A DNA stretch of 64,000 nt from Clostridium sp. (GTDB taxonomy: Bacteria; Bacillota; Clostridia; Clostridiales; Clostridiaceae): positions 23,998-87,997 of the forward strand of contig NZ_JAGHFX010000035.1 of assembly GCF_017888565.1 (NCBI RefSeq), written 5' to 3'. A program made the position numbers and the translations under genes. Shown here piece after piece: positions 45,493-55,602 of this stretch; positions within the stretch are counted from its first letter, which is position 1; each line of letters starts with the position of its first letter. The notes under the pieces were generated by a model, which did no database searches, was not told where the DNA came from, and was given only the letters and a program-made list of their open reading frames with translations.

Positions 45493-46296
45493 ATGTTAAT
45501 AAAAGCATTATTAGTAGCGGCTTGGGCTGGTCTATGTGCATGGGATCAGTATGGACCACATTTAGGATTTAGAAAACCATTACTTGCAGGTGCAGTTACA
45601 GGGCTAATCTTAGGGGATTTAACACAAGGTCTTATAATCGGTGCAACATTAGAATTAATGTGGCTTGGAGTAAACAATGTAGGTTCATATGTTCCACCAG
45701 ATGTTATTTCTGGTTCTGTTGTTGGTGTAGCAATTGGTATATTGTCAGGTGGAGGTGAAGCAGCAGGTATAGCTATTGCAATTCCAGTTTCACTATTAGT
45801 ACAACAGCTTGATATGCTATGTAAGACTATAAGTATTTCTTTAGTACATAAAGCAGATAAGATTGCAGAAACAGGTGATTTTGATAAAATAGATAAACTT
45901 CAGTATATGGGGGGAATCTTAATATTTTTAAGTAGAGCATTTCCAACATTTATAGCAGTATTTTTAGGATCTACTGCAATAGACTCTATTATGGCAGCAA
46001 TACCTGCAAGTGTAATGACTGGATTAACTGTTGCCTCAAAAGCAATTCCAGCAGTAGGTATAGCGATGTTATTAACTATGATGCTTAAGAAAAATATGTG
46101 GATGTTCTTAATTTTAGGATTTACATTAACTACATATTTAAATTTACCTACATTAGCATTAGCTTTAATAGGTGCTTGTTTTGCTGGAGTATATGATTTA
46201 ATTATCTCTAATAAAGGAGAAAAGTTATCTTCTAATAATAGCATGCATACTAGTGTTGAAGTTGATGATAGTGTAGAAGGAGGTTGGGATTTATAA
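45493..46296 (+). CDS. PTS mannose/fructose/sorbose-family EIIC
   Basis: The 267-residue membrane protein has the family N-terminus (AAWAGLCAWDQYGPHLGFRKPLLAGAVTGL), then GATLELMWLGVNNVGSYVPPD and GVAIGIL. About seven hydrophobic segments are followed by a polar tail. It forms the sugar channel with EIID. Its stop overlaps the EIID start. Similar subunits serve galactosamine, sorbose and mannose systems. Confidence 0.92.
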   Translation: MLIKALLVAAWAGLCAWDQYGPHLGFRKPLLAGAVTGLILGDLTQGLIIGATLELMWLGVNNVGSYVPPDVISGSVVGVAIGILSGGGEAAGIAIAIPVSLLVQQLDMLCKTISISLVHKADKIAETGDFDKIDKLQYMGGILIFLSRAFPTFIAVFLGSTAIDSIMAAIPASVMTGLTVASKAIPAVGIAMLLTMMLKKNMWMFLILGFTLTTYLNLPTLALALIGACFAGVYDLIISNKGEKLSSNNSMHTSVEVDDSVEGGWDL

Positions 46297-47108
46297 TGGC
46301 TAACTCAGTGGATAAAAAAGATCTAAGAAAAGTTTTTTGGAGATCACAATTATGTCAATTCTCTCATAACTATGAAAGAATGCAAAGTCTAAGTACAGTT
46401 TATATATTAAAACCAATACTTAAAAAGCTTTATAAGGATAAGTCAAAGGAAGAAAAATCTAATGCGATGAAGAGACATCTAGAGTACTTTAACACTCACC
46501 CAATAGCAATGCCATTCATAATGGGAATAACTTCAGCTATGGAGGAGACAACAACTGAAGATCAAAAAGAATCAGTAATAGCAATGAAAACAAGTTTGAT
46601 GGGTCCATTAGCTGGTATTGGTGATAGTATGATTAACTTCACATGGATGCCTATAGCAGGATCAATTGGTGCAGCTTTTGCTTTGGATGGAAATATATTA
46701 GGTGCAATAATAATGTTCTTAATGATTAATTGTGTATATTTTCCATTAAAATACTATGGTTTAACAAAAGGTTACTATAAAGGAATGGAAGTTTTTGGTG
46801 GCGGAGATAGCGGTAAAGGTGTATTTGACAGACTAGCTAATATGGCAAATGTATTAGGAGTTATAGTTGTTGGTGGATTAATTGCAACTACTGTAAAGGT
46901 AAAATTAGGCGTTGAAATAGCAGCAGGCGAAAAGCCTTTAATGCTACAAGAAATGTTAGATAAAGTAATGCCAAGCTTAATTCCATTTGCATTAACTTTC
47001 TTTTGTTATTACTTATTAAAGAAATATAATGGGAAAAATGCTGTATGGGTAATATTCGGAGTGTTGATTATAGCAGTACTATTATCCATGGCTGGAATTA
47101 TAGTATAG
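46296..47108 (+). CDS. PTS mannose/fructose/sorbose-family EIID
   Basis: The start is ATG 46296, overlapping the EIIC stop, with GGAGG about 13 bases upstream (270 residues). Family motifs are KVFWRSQLCQFSHNYERMQ near the N-terminus (seen as RKVFWRSQ), YFNTHPIAMPFIMGIT, and MGPLAGIGDSMINFTWMPI. C-terminal membrane segments follow. It completes the transporter. A long imperfect hairpin follows before the sulfatase gene. Confidence 0.92.
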   Translation: MANSVDKKDLRKVFWRSQLCQFSHNYERMQSLSTVYILKPILKKLYKDKSKEEKSNAMKRHLEYFNTHPIAMPFIMGITSAMEETTTEDQKESVIAMKTSLMGPLAGIGDSMINFTWMPIAGSIGAAFALDGNILGAIIMFLMINCVYFPLKYYGLTKGYYKGMEVFGGGDSGKGVFDRLANMANVLGVIVVGGLIATTVKVKLGVEIAAGEKPLMLQEMLDKVMPSLIPFALTFFCYYLLKKYNGKNAVWVIFGVLIIAVLLSMAGIIV

Positions 47109-47150
47109 GAAAATAAAAGATTTGTGAATCTAAGTTAATATCTTAATTTT

Positions 47151-47193
47151 AAAGTAGACATGTTAATAAATATATTTATTACTTGTTTACTTT
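47151..47193 (+). repeat. Long imperfect hairpin between EIID and the sulfatase
   Basis: AAAGTAGACATGT pairs with ACTTGTTTACTTT and continues through AATAAATA/TATTTATT, with one bulge. It has no T run directly after, so it may be an RNA processing or stability element or a partial terminator that sets PTS versus enzyme levels. Confidence 0.6.
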
Positions 47194-47253
47194 AATATTA
47201 AGTCAAGCTTATTTACAATCTTTAGAAATTGAATGAACTGGAGGAGATTATAT

Positions 47254-48732
47254 ATGAGAACAGTTGTAGTTTTAATGGATACATTAAAGAGGAATATGAT
47301 GGAGGTCTATAATAATGAAACTTGGGTAAAGACTCCCAATATAACTAAATTCTCTAAGGAGGCAGTTACTTTTGATAATCATTGGGTTGGATCTGCTCCA
47401 TGTATGCCTGCAAGAAGAGATATACTCACTGGACGTTTAAATTTTTTAGAAAGATCTTGGGGGCCTATAGAGCCTTTTGATATAACCCTTCCAAAGGTGT
47501 TATCAGATAATAATGTATTTAGTCATATAGTAACAGACCACCCACATTATTTCAGAGTTGGAGGGGAAGGGTATGTTCAACAATTCTGTAGTTGGGATTT
47601 CTATAGAGGGCAAGAAGGAGACCCTTGGATATCTAAAATAGATGATCCAGCATTTATGCCAGATAATTATTATGGAAAATTGAGGAAACAATATCAATGG
47701 AATAGAACAAAGTGGGAAAGGAAAGAAGAAGAATATCCAACTCCGAAGACATTTAATGCTGCTTGTGAGTGGTTAGAAGACAATAAGAATCATGATGACT
47801 TTTTATTAATGGTAGAAACATTTGATCCGCATGAACCTTTTGATGTTCCTGAAGAGTATATGGATATGTATGGTTGCAACTATGATGGTCCATATTTTGA
47901 AACACCTAATTATAGCGAAGTTGATGTACCAGAGGAGGCGTTGGATTACATAAATAAAAGGTATGCAGCATTATTAACAATGACAGATAAACATTTTGGA
48001 AAACTGATAAATAAGCTAAAGGATCTTAATATATATGAAGATAGTTTGATTATAGTTACAACAGATCATGGTTATTTTTTAGGCGAAAGAAATTACTTTG
48101 GTAAGAACTATATGCATATGTACAATGAATTGGCTCATATTCCACTATTAGTACATTTCCCAGGGGGAAAGATGGATGGAAAGAGAGTTAATCCATTAAC
48201 TCAAAATATTGATATTATGCCAACAGTTTTAGATTATTCAGGAATAGATATTCCAAAAGATGTTCAAGGAGTTTCATGGAAGTCAATACCTGAAAGCAGC
48301 GAATATAAGAGAGATTATGCTTTATATGGTTATCATGGAATAGCAATGAATATTACGGATGGTGAGCATACATATTTTAGAGCTCCAAATAAGGAAAATA
48401 AGCCATGCTATGAATATACATCTATACCAACAACAATTAGAAAGTATTTAGGAACAGGAAAAGAAAGTGAAATTGGAATGGGTAGGTTCTTAAAAAGGAC
48501 TGATTATCCTGTATACAAGATCCCAATAGATAATCCTTCAATAGTTGATAATGTTGATGATGCTTTAAAATACACAGCAGAAACTAAACTATTTAATATA
48601 GTTGAGGACTATCCCCAAGTTAATCCTATAGATGATGAAGTTTTAGAAAGTAAATATATTGAATTATTAAAAAGAGGATTGGAAGAAATGGAAGCACCAA
48701 AAGATCAATTTGAAAGACTAAATTTAATATAG
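47254..48732 (+). CDS. Cytoplasmic Cys-type sulfatase
   Basis: I start at ATG 47254 with GGAGGAG ahead (492 residues); an in-frame ATG at 47233 would contain the site. The sulfatase signature CMPARRDILTGR has catalytic C50 in CxPxR, to be converted to formylglycine. D9 (MDTLKRN), TFDPHEPFDVP and TTDHGYFLGE supply metal and sulfate ligands. There is no signal peptide, so it acts inside the cell, most likely on a sugar sulfate imported by the adjacent PTS. The maturase is encoded nearby. The exact sulfate position is unknown; C6 is unlikely if the PTS phosphorylates O6. Confidence 0.9.
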   Translation: MRTVVVLMDTLKRNMMEVYNNETWVKTPNITKFSKEAVTFDNHWVGSAPCMPARRDILTGRLNFLERSWGPIEPFDITLPKVLSDNNVFSHIVTDHPHYFRVGGEGYVQQFCSWDFYRGQEGDPWISKIDDPAFMPDNYYGKLRKQYQWNRTKWERKEEEYPTPKTFNAACEWLEDNKNHDDFLLMVETFDPHEPFDVPEEYMDMYGCNYDGPYFETPNYSEVDVPEEALDYINKRYAALLTMTDKHFGKLINKLKDLNIYEDSLIIVTTDHGYFLGERNYFGKNYMHMYNELAHIPLLVHFPGGKMDGKRVNPLTQNIDIMPTVLDYSGIDIPKDVQGVSWKSIPESSEYKRDYALYGYHGIAMNITDGEHTYFRAPNKENKPCYEYTSIPTTIRKYLGTGKESEIGMGRFLKRTDYPVYKIPIDNPSIVDNVDDALKYTAETKLFNIVEDYPQVNPIDDEVLESKYIELLKRGLEEMEAPKDQFERLNLI

Positions 48733-48747
48733 ATAGGAGGAATTTTC

Positions 48748-49176
48748 ATGAAGGTAATAATTGGATCGGATGATAAAAGTACAGAGTTTAAAAATTCTAT
48801 AAAGCAAGAGTTGATTAATAAGGGGCATCAAGTTATAGATAAAACAGAAGGAAAAGAAATAGATTTTTATGACGCTGCAGATTTGGTATCAGAATCGATA
48901 CTTAATAAAGAAGGGATTAGAGGAATTGTAATAGATGAATATGGTACAGGTTCCTTTAATGTATGTGCAAAACATAAAAATATAGTTTGTGCTCAAGTAG
49001 CTGATGAACATTCTGCTAAAATGACTAGAGATCATAATAATACATCGATTATAACAATAGGATCTAAAATTACATCTTTAGAAATTGGAAAAAGAATTGC
49101 AGAGAAATTTGTAGAGTCAGAGTATTCAGGTGGAAGACATCAAATAAGAGTAGATATGTTAAATAAGATGGCATAG
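48748..49176 (+). CDS. lacA: Galactose-6-phosphate isomerase subunit LacA
   Basis: The 142-residue RpiB/LacA family protein starts MKVIIGSDDKSTEFKNSIKQ. It has FYDAADLVSESILNKEG and FNVCAKHKNIVCAQVADEHSAKMTRDHNN. It is the length of LacA and is followed by LacB, with which it forms the isomerase converting galactose-6-phosphate to tagatose-6-phosphate. The start ATG 48748 has AGGAGGAATT upstream. Confidence 0.88.
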   Translation: MKVIIGSDDKSTEFKNSIKQELINKGHQVIDKTEGKEIDFYDAADLVSESILNKEGIRGIVIDEYGTGSFNVCAKHKNIVCAQVADEHSAKMTRDHNNTSIITIGSKITSLEIGKRIAEKFVESEYSGGRHQIRVDMLNKMA

Positions 49177-49188
49177 GGGGAAGATGAA

Positions 49189-49704
49189 ATGATTATATCA
49201 GTTGGATGTGACCATATAGTTACACATATTAAAAATAGTGTAGTCGAGTATTTAAGGTCAAAAGGACATGAAGTTATTGATAATGGCACTTATGATCATG
49301 TAAGAACTCATTATCCTATATATGGAAAAGTGACTGCGGAAAAAGTAGTCAATGGAGAGGCGGATTTAGGAATAGTAATATGTGGTACAGGCGTTGGGAT
49401 AACAAATTCAGCAGCTAAAATTAAAGGAGCAAGGGTAGCTCTTGTAAGAGATATTGAAACTGCGAGATATTCTAAAGAAAAATTAAATATAAATATACTT
49501 GGAATTGGTGGAAGAATTACAGGAATTGGATTAATAGAGAATATTATTGATGTATTTTTAGAAACAGAATATAAATCAACAGATGAAAATAAAAAGTTAA
49601 TTGAAAAGATGGATAATATGATAGAGAAAGACTATGCAAATGGTGACGGACACTTCTTTGATGAATTCATTGAAAAGTGGAAAAGCGGAGAATATCAAGA
49701 TTAA
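49189..49704 (+). CDS. lacB: Galactose-6-phosphate isomerase subunit LacB
   Basis: The 171-residue protein matches LacB in length and motifs: [31 protein letters not shown], and [24 protein letters not shown] (RpiB active-site Cys in CGTGVG). The C-terminal [19 protein letters not shown] tail is the LacB extension. It is 12 bases after lacA, as in the tagatose pathway operons of Firmicutes. Confidence 0.9.
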   Translation: MIISVGCDHIVTHIKNSVVEYLRSKGHEVIDNGTYDHVRTHYPIYGKVTAEKVVNGEADLGIVICGTGVGITNSAAKIKGARVALVRDIETARYSKEKLNINILGIGGRITGIGLIENIIDVFLETEYKSTDENKKLIEKMDNMIEKDYANGDGHFFDEFIEKWKSGEYQD

Positions 49705-50577
<873 letters not shown>

Positions 50578-50595
50578 TAAAGTAGGTAATTAGAT

Positions 50596-51525
50596 ATGAT
50601 ATTAGTAGTAAATCTTAATGCTTCTATAGATAAAAGGTATGAGATGAAAGACCTTAATAAGGGTACTGTTATGAGATCTCTTAAAGTTGAAAATACACCT
50701 GGAGGTAAGGGGATTCATGTTGCTAATGTGGTTACTATTCTAGGAGAAGAATGTGTGGTGTCAGGATTTCTAGGTGGTAAAACTGGGGAGTTTATAGAGA
50801 AAAAATTAAAGGAATATAAAATAAGTCAGGATTTTACTAAGATTAATGGCGATACTAGAGAATGTTTGGCTATTATTACAGAAGATTTAATTCAAACAGA
50901 AATATTAGAGCCAGGCCCTAAGGTTTCAATAGAAGAGCAGGATGAGTTTCTAAAGAAGTATAAAGAATTAATAAAAGATAGAGAGATAGTTGTAGCATCT
51001 GGAAGTGTTCCACAAAATATATCAATGGATTTCTATGGGAAATTAATAAAAATTGCGAATGAAAATGGGAAAAAATTTTTACTAGATACAAGTGGAGACC
51101 TTTTGAGAGAAGGAATAAAGGCAAAGCCATTCTTTATAAAACCTAATAAGGATGAAATAGAAGGATTAACTGGAAAAAGAATAGAAAATGAGAATGATAT
51201 AATTGAAGAAATTAAAAAGTTTCAAGCAAGTGGTATAGAACTTGTAGTTATTTCTCTTGGTAGCAGGGGCTCAATAGCAGGATTTAAAGGTAAGTTCTAT
51301 AAAGTTAATATTCCTAAAGTTCGAGCTGTTAATCCGGTTGGATCTGGAGATTCGTACGTTGGTGGAGTATCTGTTGCATTAAAAAGAGGTTATAGAATAG
51401 AAGAATTATTAAGATATGCATCTGCTTGTGGGACAGCAAATGCTATAGAAGAAGAAACAGGATTCCTTAGAAAAGAGGTAGTAGAAGAGTTATATAAAAA
51501 AATTACTGTAAGTTTGATTAAATAA
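50596..51525 (+). CDS. lacC: Tagatose-6-phosphate kinase LacC-like (PfkB family)
   Basis: The 309-residue PfkB-family sugar-phosphate kinase has N-terminal NLNASIDKRYEM, GGKGIHVANVVTILG (substrate loop), LDTSGDLL and FIKPNKDEIEGLTG. The anion-hole/catalytic motif NPVGSGDSYVGG follows. The family includes LacC and 1-phosphofructokinase. Context with lacA, lacB and a tagatose-bisphosphate-type aldolase selects LacC. Last gene before the operon terminator. The start ATG 50596 has only a weak site (AAGTAGGTAATTAG). Confidence 0.85.
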   Translation: MILVVNLNASIDKRYEMKDLNKGTVMRSLKVENTPGGKGIHVANVVTILGEECVVSGFLGGKTGEFIEKKLKEYKISQDFTKINGDTRECLAIITEDLIQTEILEPGPKVSIEEQDEFLKKYKELIKDREIVVASGSVPQNISMDFYGKLIKIANENGKKFLLDTSGDLLREGIKAKPFFIKPNKDEIEGLTGKRIENENDIIEEIKKFQASGIELVVISLGSRGSIAGFKGKFYKVNIPKVRAVNPVGSGDSYVGGVSVALKRGYRIEELLRYASACGTANAIEEETGFLRKEVVEELYKKITVSLIK

Positions 51526-51590
51526 TAGGAGTTATATAAATAAAATATTAAAGTGGTTACTTGATCGTTATTTATTTGTTGATTAAATTT

Positions 51591-51645
51591 AGATTCATTT
51601 TTAATATGGGAACAAAAGGTTATATTAAAAATGAATCTTTTATTA
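51591..51645 (+). terminator. Terminator of the sulfatase/tagatose operon
   Basis: A 17-bp perfect stem (51591-51607 with 51622-51638) with a 14-base loop and a T-rich tail. Confidence 0.85.
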
Positions 51646-51722
51646 AAAAATTAATAGGTTTAACCTATTGCTAAATGAAAGGTGAAATAATATATCATAG
51701 AATAATAAGGAGATGAAGTATT

Positions 51723-54700
51723 TTGAGAAAAAAGAGAATATTAAATTTGTTTTTGTCGATTACTTTGATTATGACATGTATTTCTTCTTTGTCAGTTGTT
51801 AATGCTAAGGATATTAGGGAAGAGGTAAATATTGAAAAAAACTTAATAGGATACTGGAATTTTAATGATGGAAATTTAACTAATTTAGCTAATAGTAACA
51901 AAAATGGCGAGCTTATAGGGTCGCAAATATCTATTGAAGATTCTGATATGGGGAAAGCTTTATTATTTGGAAATGATTCTGATAGTTATATGAAGATACC
52001 TGAGTTTATTAATACTGGTTCTAAACCTTATTCCATATCAATGTGGTATAAGTATAACGAGAAAATAACATCTCATAATAACACTATATTAGCTCAACAA
52101 GATGGTAATGGTAGATCGTTATTAATATTAACTACTAATGATAAGTATAGGAGTTTTGTTAATGGAGTTAATGTGGATAGCAACTCAGTAGTAGACATAA
52201 GTATTTGGCAACATGTAACAATGACAATAGATCCAGAATCTAATAAGATAAAGTACTATATAAATGGTAAACTTGACTCAGAAAAAGATGCAGGAAGTAA
52301 GCCGGTAAATGAATTAACTAATTTATTAATAGGAAGACATAAAAATGGTGGGAAAGATCCGGATTCAATGAAAGGTGAGATAGATGAGCTTCGTGTATAT
52401 GATAGAATCATAAATGATAGTGAAGCAAAGGCCATATATGACTCAGTAGAATCACCTAATAAAACAATGGTAGATGGTCTAATAGGATATTGGAATTTTG
52501 ATAATGGAAATATAGAAAATTTAGTTGGGGATAAGGATGGGCAATTAATAGGTAAGAATGTAACTATAGGAACTTCAAGTAACGAAGAAATGGGGAAATC
52601 TTTAATTTTTAATAAAGGAAACGATAGCAGTTTAAGGATTGACAGTTTTCTTAATACAGGAGAAAATCCATACTCATTTTCATTATGGTATAAAACAGGA
52701 GAGATAAGCAAGGATAGACATACGGTATTATTACAGCAAGGCGATGCTGGTAAATCTATATTAATACTACGCCTTGATAATAAGTATGATTCATATGTTA
52801 ATGGTAAAGATGTTTTATCATCTGACACAGTAACTAATGGAAATTGGGAAAATGTTATTATAACTATTAATCCTAAATCAAATAAAATTAAGTATTACAT
52901 CAATGGAGAGTTTGATGGTGAATATGATGCAGGGGATAGCCAAGTAAAAGAATTAACAAGCTTAATAATAGGAAATCATAAAGCTCCTAACTCTATAAAT
53001 CCACAACAGTTTATAGGGGAAATGGACGAGATTAGGGTATATGATTATGTAATTAGTGATAATGTAGCGAAAGAAATATATGAAGATAAAGTAAATAAAA
53101 ATGTAAAATTAAAACTAAAATTAAATGAAGTTGAGCGTTCAATTGACCGTGCTACCTTTGGGATTAATCATAGATATGCATTTAATGGCTATGGAAGCTT
53201 TGATTCAGAATCAGGAAAAATGAGGGAAGATTTTTCAGTACTTTATAAAAATGCAAATTTTGGTTCATTAAGATATCCAGGTGGAACTATATCAAATTTA
53301 TTTAGATGGAAAGACTCTATAGGAGATTTATCTAACAGAAAAAATCAAATTCATGGATTCTATAGTGCAGCTAAAGGAATAGAGCCTAACTTTGGATTAG
53401 GAGAAGTAGCTACATTCGCTGATGAAAACGATTCGGAATTAGTTTATGTATATGGATTGGGTAGAGGTTCTGCAGAAGATGCCGCAGACTTAATTGAATA
53501 TCTTAACGCTGAAGTAGGTACAAATCCAAATGGAGGAATTGAATGGGCAAAGGTTCGTGAGAATAATGGCCATTCGGAACCATATAATGTAAGGTATTTT
53601 GAAATTGGTAATGAAATGAACCAAGGTGGAGGTGATGGATCAACATCACAAATGTATTGGACTGCTTATGACGGCAATTCTCTGGAGCATTATATTAATG
53701 GTGGAGCCATAAATATAACAAAGCAAGGGGTTGTAGAACCAGAAGAATGGAATGCATCAACATCTAAGAGTAATGGGAAGCCTAATCAGATTAAATATAT
53801 GAGATATGCTAACACAATACCAGGTAGAGGAACTGTCACTCAAGAGGAGTATGGAAAGAGTGAATTTACAGCAGTAAAAGAGGGATCTGTACATGTATAT
53901 GTTAATGATATTGAATGGACTATTGTAGAAAATATTAAAGATGCTGGTACTAAAAATGTAGTAGAAGTTAATTACTTTAATGGCGAAATATTATTTGGTG
54001 ATGGAAAAAATGGGAATATTCCAGTACAAGGATCAGATATTAAAGTATCATATACAGTTGATAAAGATGGATTTGTTCAAGTATCACAAGCTATGAGGGA
54101 TACTATGAATCAGATAAATGAATTATCTAGAACTAATAAAGAAATTAATATATACTCAAGTTATGAAACAGAAGGTTTTATAAGATCTATGAATGAGAAA
54201 AATTATAATAATCTTTATGATGGATTAACTATACATCCATATTCCGGTACACCAACAGGTTCAGGAGAAGAATTTTATGATTCTGCCATGAATCTAGCGC
54301 AAAAAAATGGCATTGATAATGTTAAGAAATATGTGGATATGATGCCTGAAGGAAAGGTTCCTGTAATTTCTGAATATGGTATATTTAGATCTACAAATCC
54401 TCTTTTAAGATCTCAAACACATGCATTGTATATAGCTAAGTGTTTAATGGAATATGTAAGATTAGGTAGTCCATATATTCAGAAACACTGTCTAGTAGAT
54501 TGGTATAGTGAAGGGGCAGATTCATTAGGACCGACACAACAAGCGGTAATACAGGCAGTCCCTCAAGCTGGTGCCAATACATCTACTGGAGAAGGTGATT
54601 ACAAATTCTTCTCAACGCCTTCTGCCCATGTATTTGAAATGATAAATGGTATGTTTGGTAGTGAGGTTATAAGTAGTAGATTTAGTTATATGCCTAAATT

Positions 54701-55004
54701 TGCACAAGATGTTGATGTATTTAATGCATTAGCTAGTAAGGATGAAGAAGGGAATATATATTTAGCTATAGTTAATCTAGATAAAAATGAGAATAGGAAT
54801 ATAGAAGTTGAAGTTGATGGTGTAAACTTAGCTGATAGGGTAGTAAATGTGCAGAAACTTGTTGGGGATTCGTTTAGTGAACAAAATACTTTAGATAAAC
54901 CTAATAATGTTGAAATAGAGAAATCAGAATTTATTGTAGATGGTGAAAGTATTAAATTAGAATTAGATGCTCATTCATTTACTATATTAAAAATAAATAA
55001 TTAA
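51723..55004 (+). CDS. Secreted glycoside hydrolase with two LamG domains (clan GH-A, GH51-like)
   Basis: This 1093-residue secreted protein starts at TTG 51723 with AAGGAG ten bases upstream. It has a signal peptide (RKKRILNLFLSITLIMTCIS, cleavage after VNA). Two LamG/concanavalin-like domains (~40-240 and ~250-455) each open with GYWNF and contain SKPYSISMWY- or NPYSFSLWY-type cores. The catalytic part (~470-1000) resembles GH51-type clan A: SLRYPGGTISNLFRWKDSIG, FEIGNEMNQ as acid/base and VISEYGIFR as nucleophile region. A ~130-residue beta-rich insertion lies between them, and a C-terminal beta domain follows. There is no LPXTG. It probably releases sugars from a galactan or mucin for the adjacent PTS. 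Exact family and substrate are unknown. Confidence 0.8.
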   Translation: MRKKRILNLFLSITLIMTCISSLSVVNAKDIREEVNIEKNLIGYWNFNDGNLTNLANSNKNGELIGSQISIEDSDMGKALLFGNDSDSYMKIPEFINTGSKPYSISMWYKYNEKITSHNNTILAQQDGNGRSLLILTTNDKYRSFVNGVNVDSNSVVDISIWQHVTMTIDPESNKIKYYINGKLDSEKDAGSKPVNELTNLLIGRHKNGGKDPDSMKGEIDELRVYDRIINDSEAKAIYDSVESPNKTMVDGLIGYWNFDNGNIENLVGDKDGQLIGKNVTIGTSSNEEMGKSLIFNKGNDSSLRIDSFLNTGENPYSFSLWYKTGEISKDRHTVLLQQGDAGKSILILRLDNKYDSYVNGKDVLSSDTVTNGNWENVIITINPKSNKIKYYINGEFDGEYDAGDSQVKELTSLIIGNHKAPNSINPQQFIGEMDEIRVYDYVISDNVAKEIYEDKVNKNVKLKLKLNEVERSIDRATFGINHRYAFNGYGSFDSESGKMREDFSVLYKNANFGSLRYPGGTISNLFRWKDSIGDLSNRKNQIHGFYSAAKGIEPNFGLGEVATFADENDSELVYVYGLGRGSAEDAADLIEYLNAEVGTNPNGGIEWAKVRENNGHSEPYNVRYFEIGNEMNQGGGDGSTSQMYWTAYDGNSLEHYINGGAINITKQGVVEPEEWNASTSKSNGKPNQIKYMRYANTIPGRGTVTQEEYGKSEFTAVKEGSVHVYVNDIEWTIVENIKDAGTKNVVEVNYFNGEILFGDGKNGNIPVQGSDIKVSYTVDKDGFVQVSQAMRDTMNQINELSRTNKEINIYSSYETEGFIRSMNEKNYNNLYDGLTIHPYSGTPTGSGEEFYDSAMNLAQKNGIDNVKKYVDMMPEGKVPVISEYGIFRSTNPLLRSQTHALYIAKCLMEYVRLGSPYIQKHCLVDWYSEGADSLGPTQQAVIQAVPQAGANTSTGEGDYKFFSTPSAHVFEMINGMFGSEVISSRFSYMPKFAQDVDVFNALASKDEEGNIYLAIVNLDKNENRNIEVEVDGVNLADRVVNVQKLVGDSFSEQNTLDKPNNVEIEKSEFIVDGESIKLELDAHSFTILKINN

Positions 55005-55166
55005 CAATTGCAATAAGTTAGAGAGCCATAAATAGAATTGTTAGTTAAAACTAGTATAGTTAAGAAGAAGCTAAACAACGAATAAAAATTTTAGTCTTAA
55101 TCGTTTGAACGATTTTAAACGGTATCAAGAAGTAACATAAATTAACTATAAATGTAAATAAAACTA

Positions 55167-55206
55167 GGCTGTCGCACTAATTATTTAGTGAGACAGCCCC
55201 TTTTTT
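55167..55206 (+). terminator. Terminator downstream of the glycoside hydrolase
   Basis: GGCTGTCGCACTAA pairs with TTAGTGAGACAGCC (one mismatch), followed by CC and T6. It runs straight into the riboswitch-like repeat. Confidence 0.88.
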
Positions 55207-55345
55207 ATTCAATACTAAGCCAGAACCAAATTCAATATGTTGACTTAGTAACTCATTCTAAAATAGAGCTAACTACTCCCCTATACATAAAAATTATACT
55301 ATATTTAAATATTATATCTTTATTTCAGCCTATATATTACTAAAT
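55205..55345 (-). ncRNA. Orphan, truncated copy of the yybP-ykoY riboswitch
   Basis: Over about 140 bases this minus-strand sequence matches 38398-38538 with only about two or three differences. It includes the TATAAT box, GGGGAGTAG, GTCAACATA and GGCTTAG elements. The match ends exactly at TATTGAATAA, so the CGAGACTTATACGTA strand that closes P1 and overlaps the mntP terminator is absent. No gene follows on the minus strand; the hydrolase gene is convergent. It is probably a defective duplicate, unless it yields a short RNA ending at the adjacent hairpin. Confidence 0.75.
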
Positions 55346-55602
55346 TAAAAGTAATATATAAATAATTAATTTTAACTTTAATAATTTTAGTTTTAAAAAT
55401 AATAAATAAAAATAGTGAATTGAAATTTTATAATTAAGATTTTCAATTTTATAATACTAAATCATGATTAAATAAAGACTGAAGAGATACTTTTATTAGT
55501 GTAAAGGTGTAAAAATATATCTGTAACTTATATAAAGATAAAGTAGTCCTTACACAAATAAATTGTATATAATAAAGTGAAAAAATAGTTTAGGGGGATA
55601 GG
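55346..55602. other. AT-rich intergenic region
   Basis: No gene. Leader of the AEC transporter gene, with a loose inverted repeat (GTGTAAAGG near 55500, CCTTACAC near 55550) of uncertain meaning. Confidence 0.4.

Noticed and set aside
44545..47108. Naming the mannose-family PTS as N-acetylgalactosamine-specific (Aga)
   Set aside because: No deacetylase or deaminase/isomerase (AgaA/AgaS) is present. The LacAB-LacC genes point to galactose-6-phosphate instead.
51723..55004. Calling the hydrolase an alpha-L-arabinofuranosidase
   Set aside because: Only the clan-A landmarks match GH51. The insertion, LamG domains and galactose context make the substrate uncertain.
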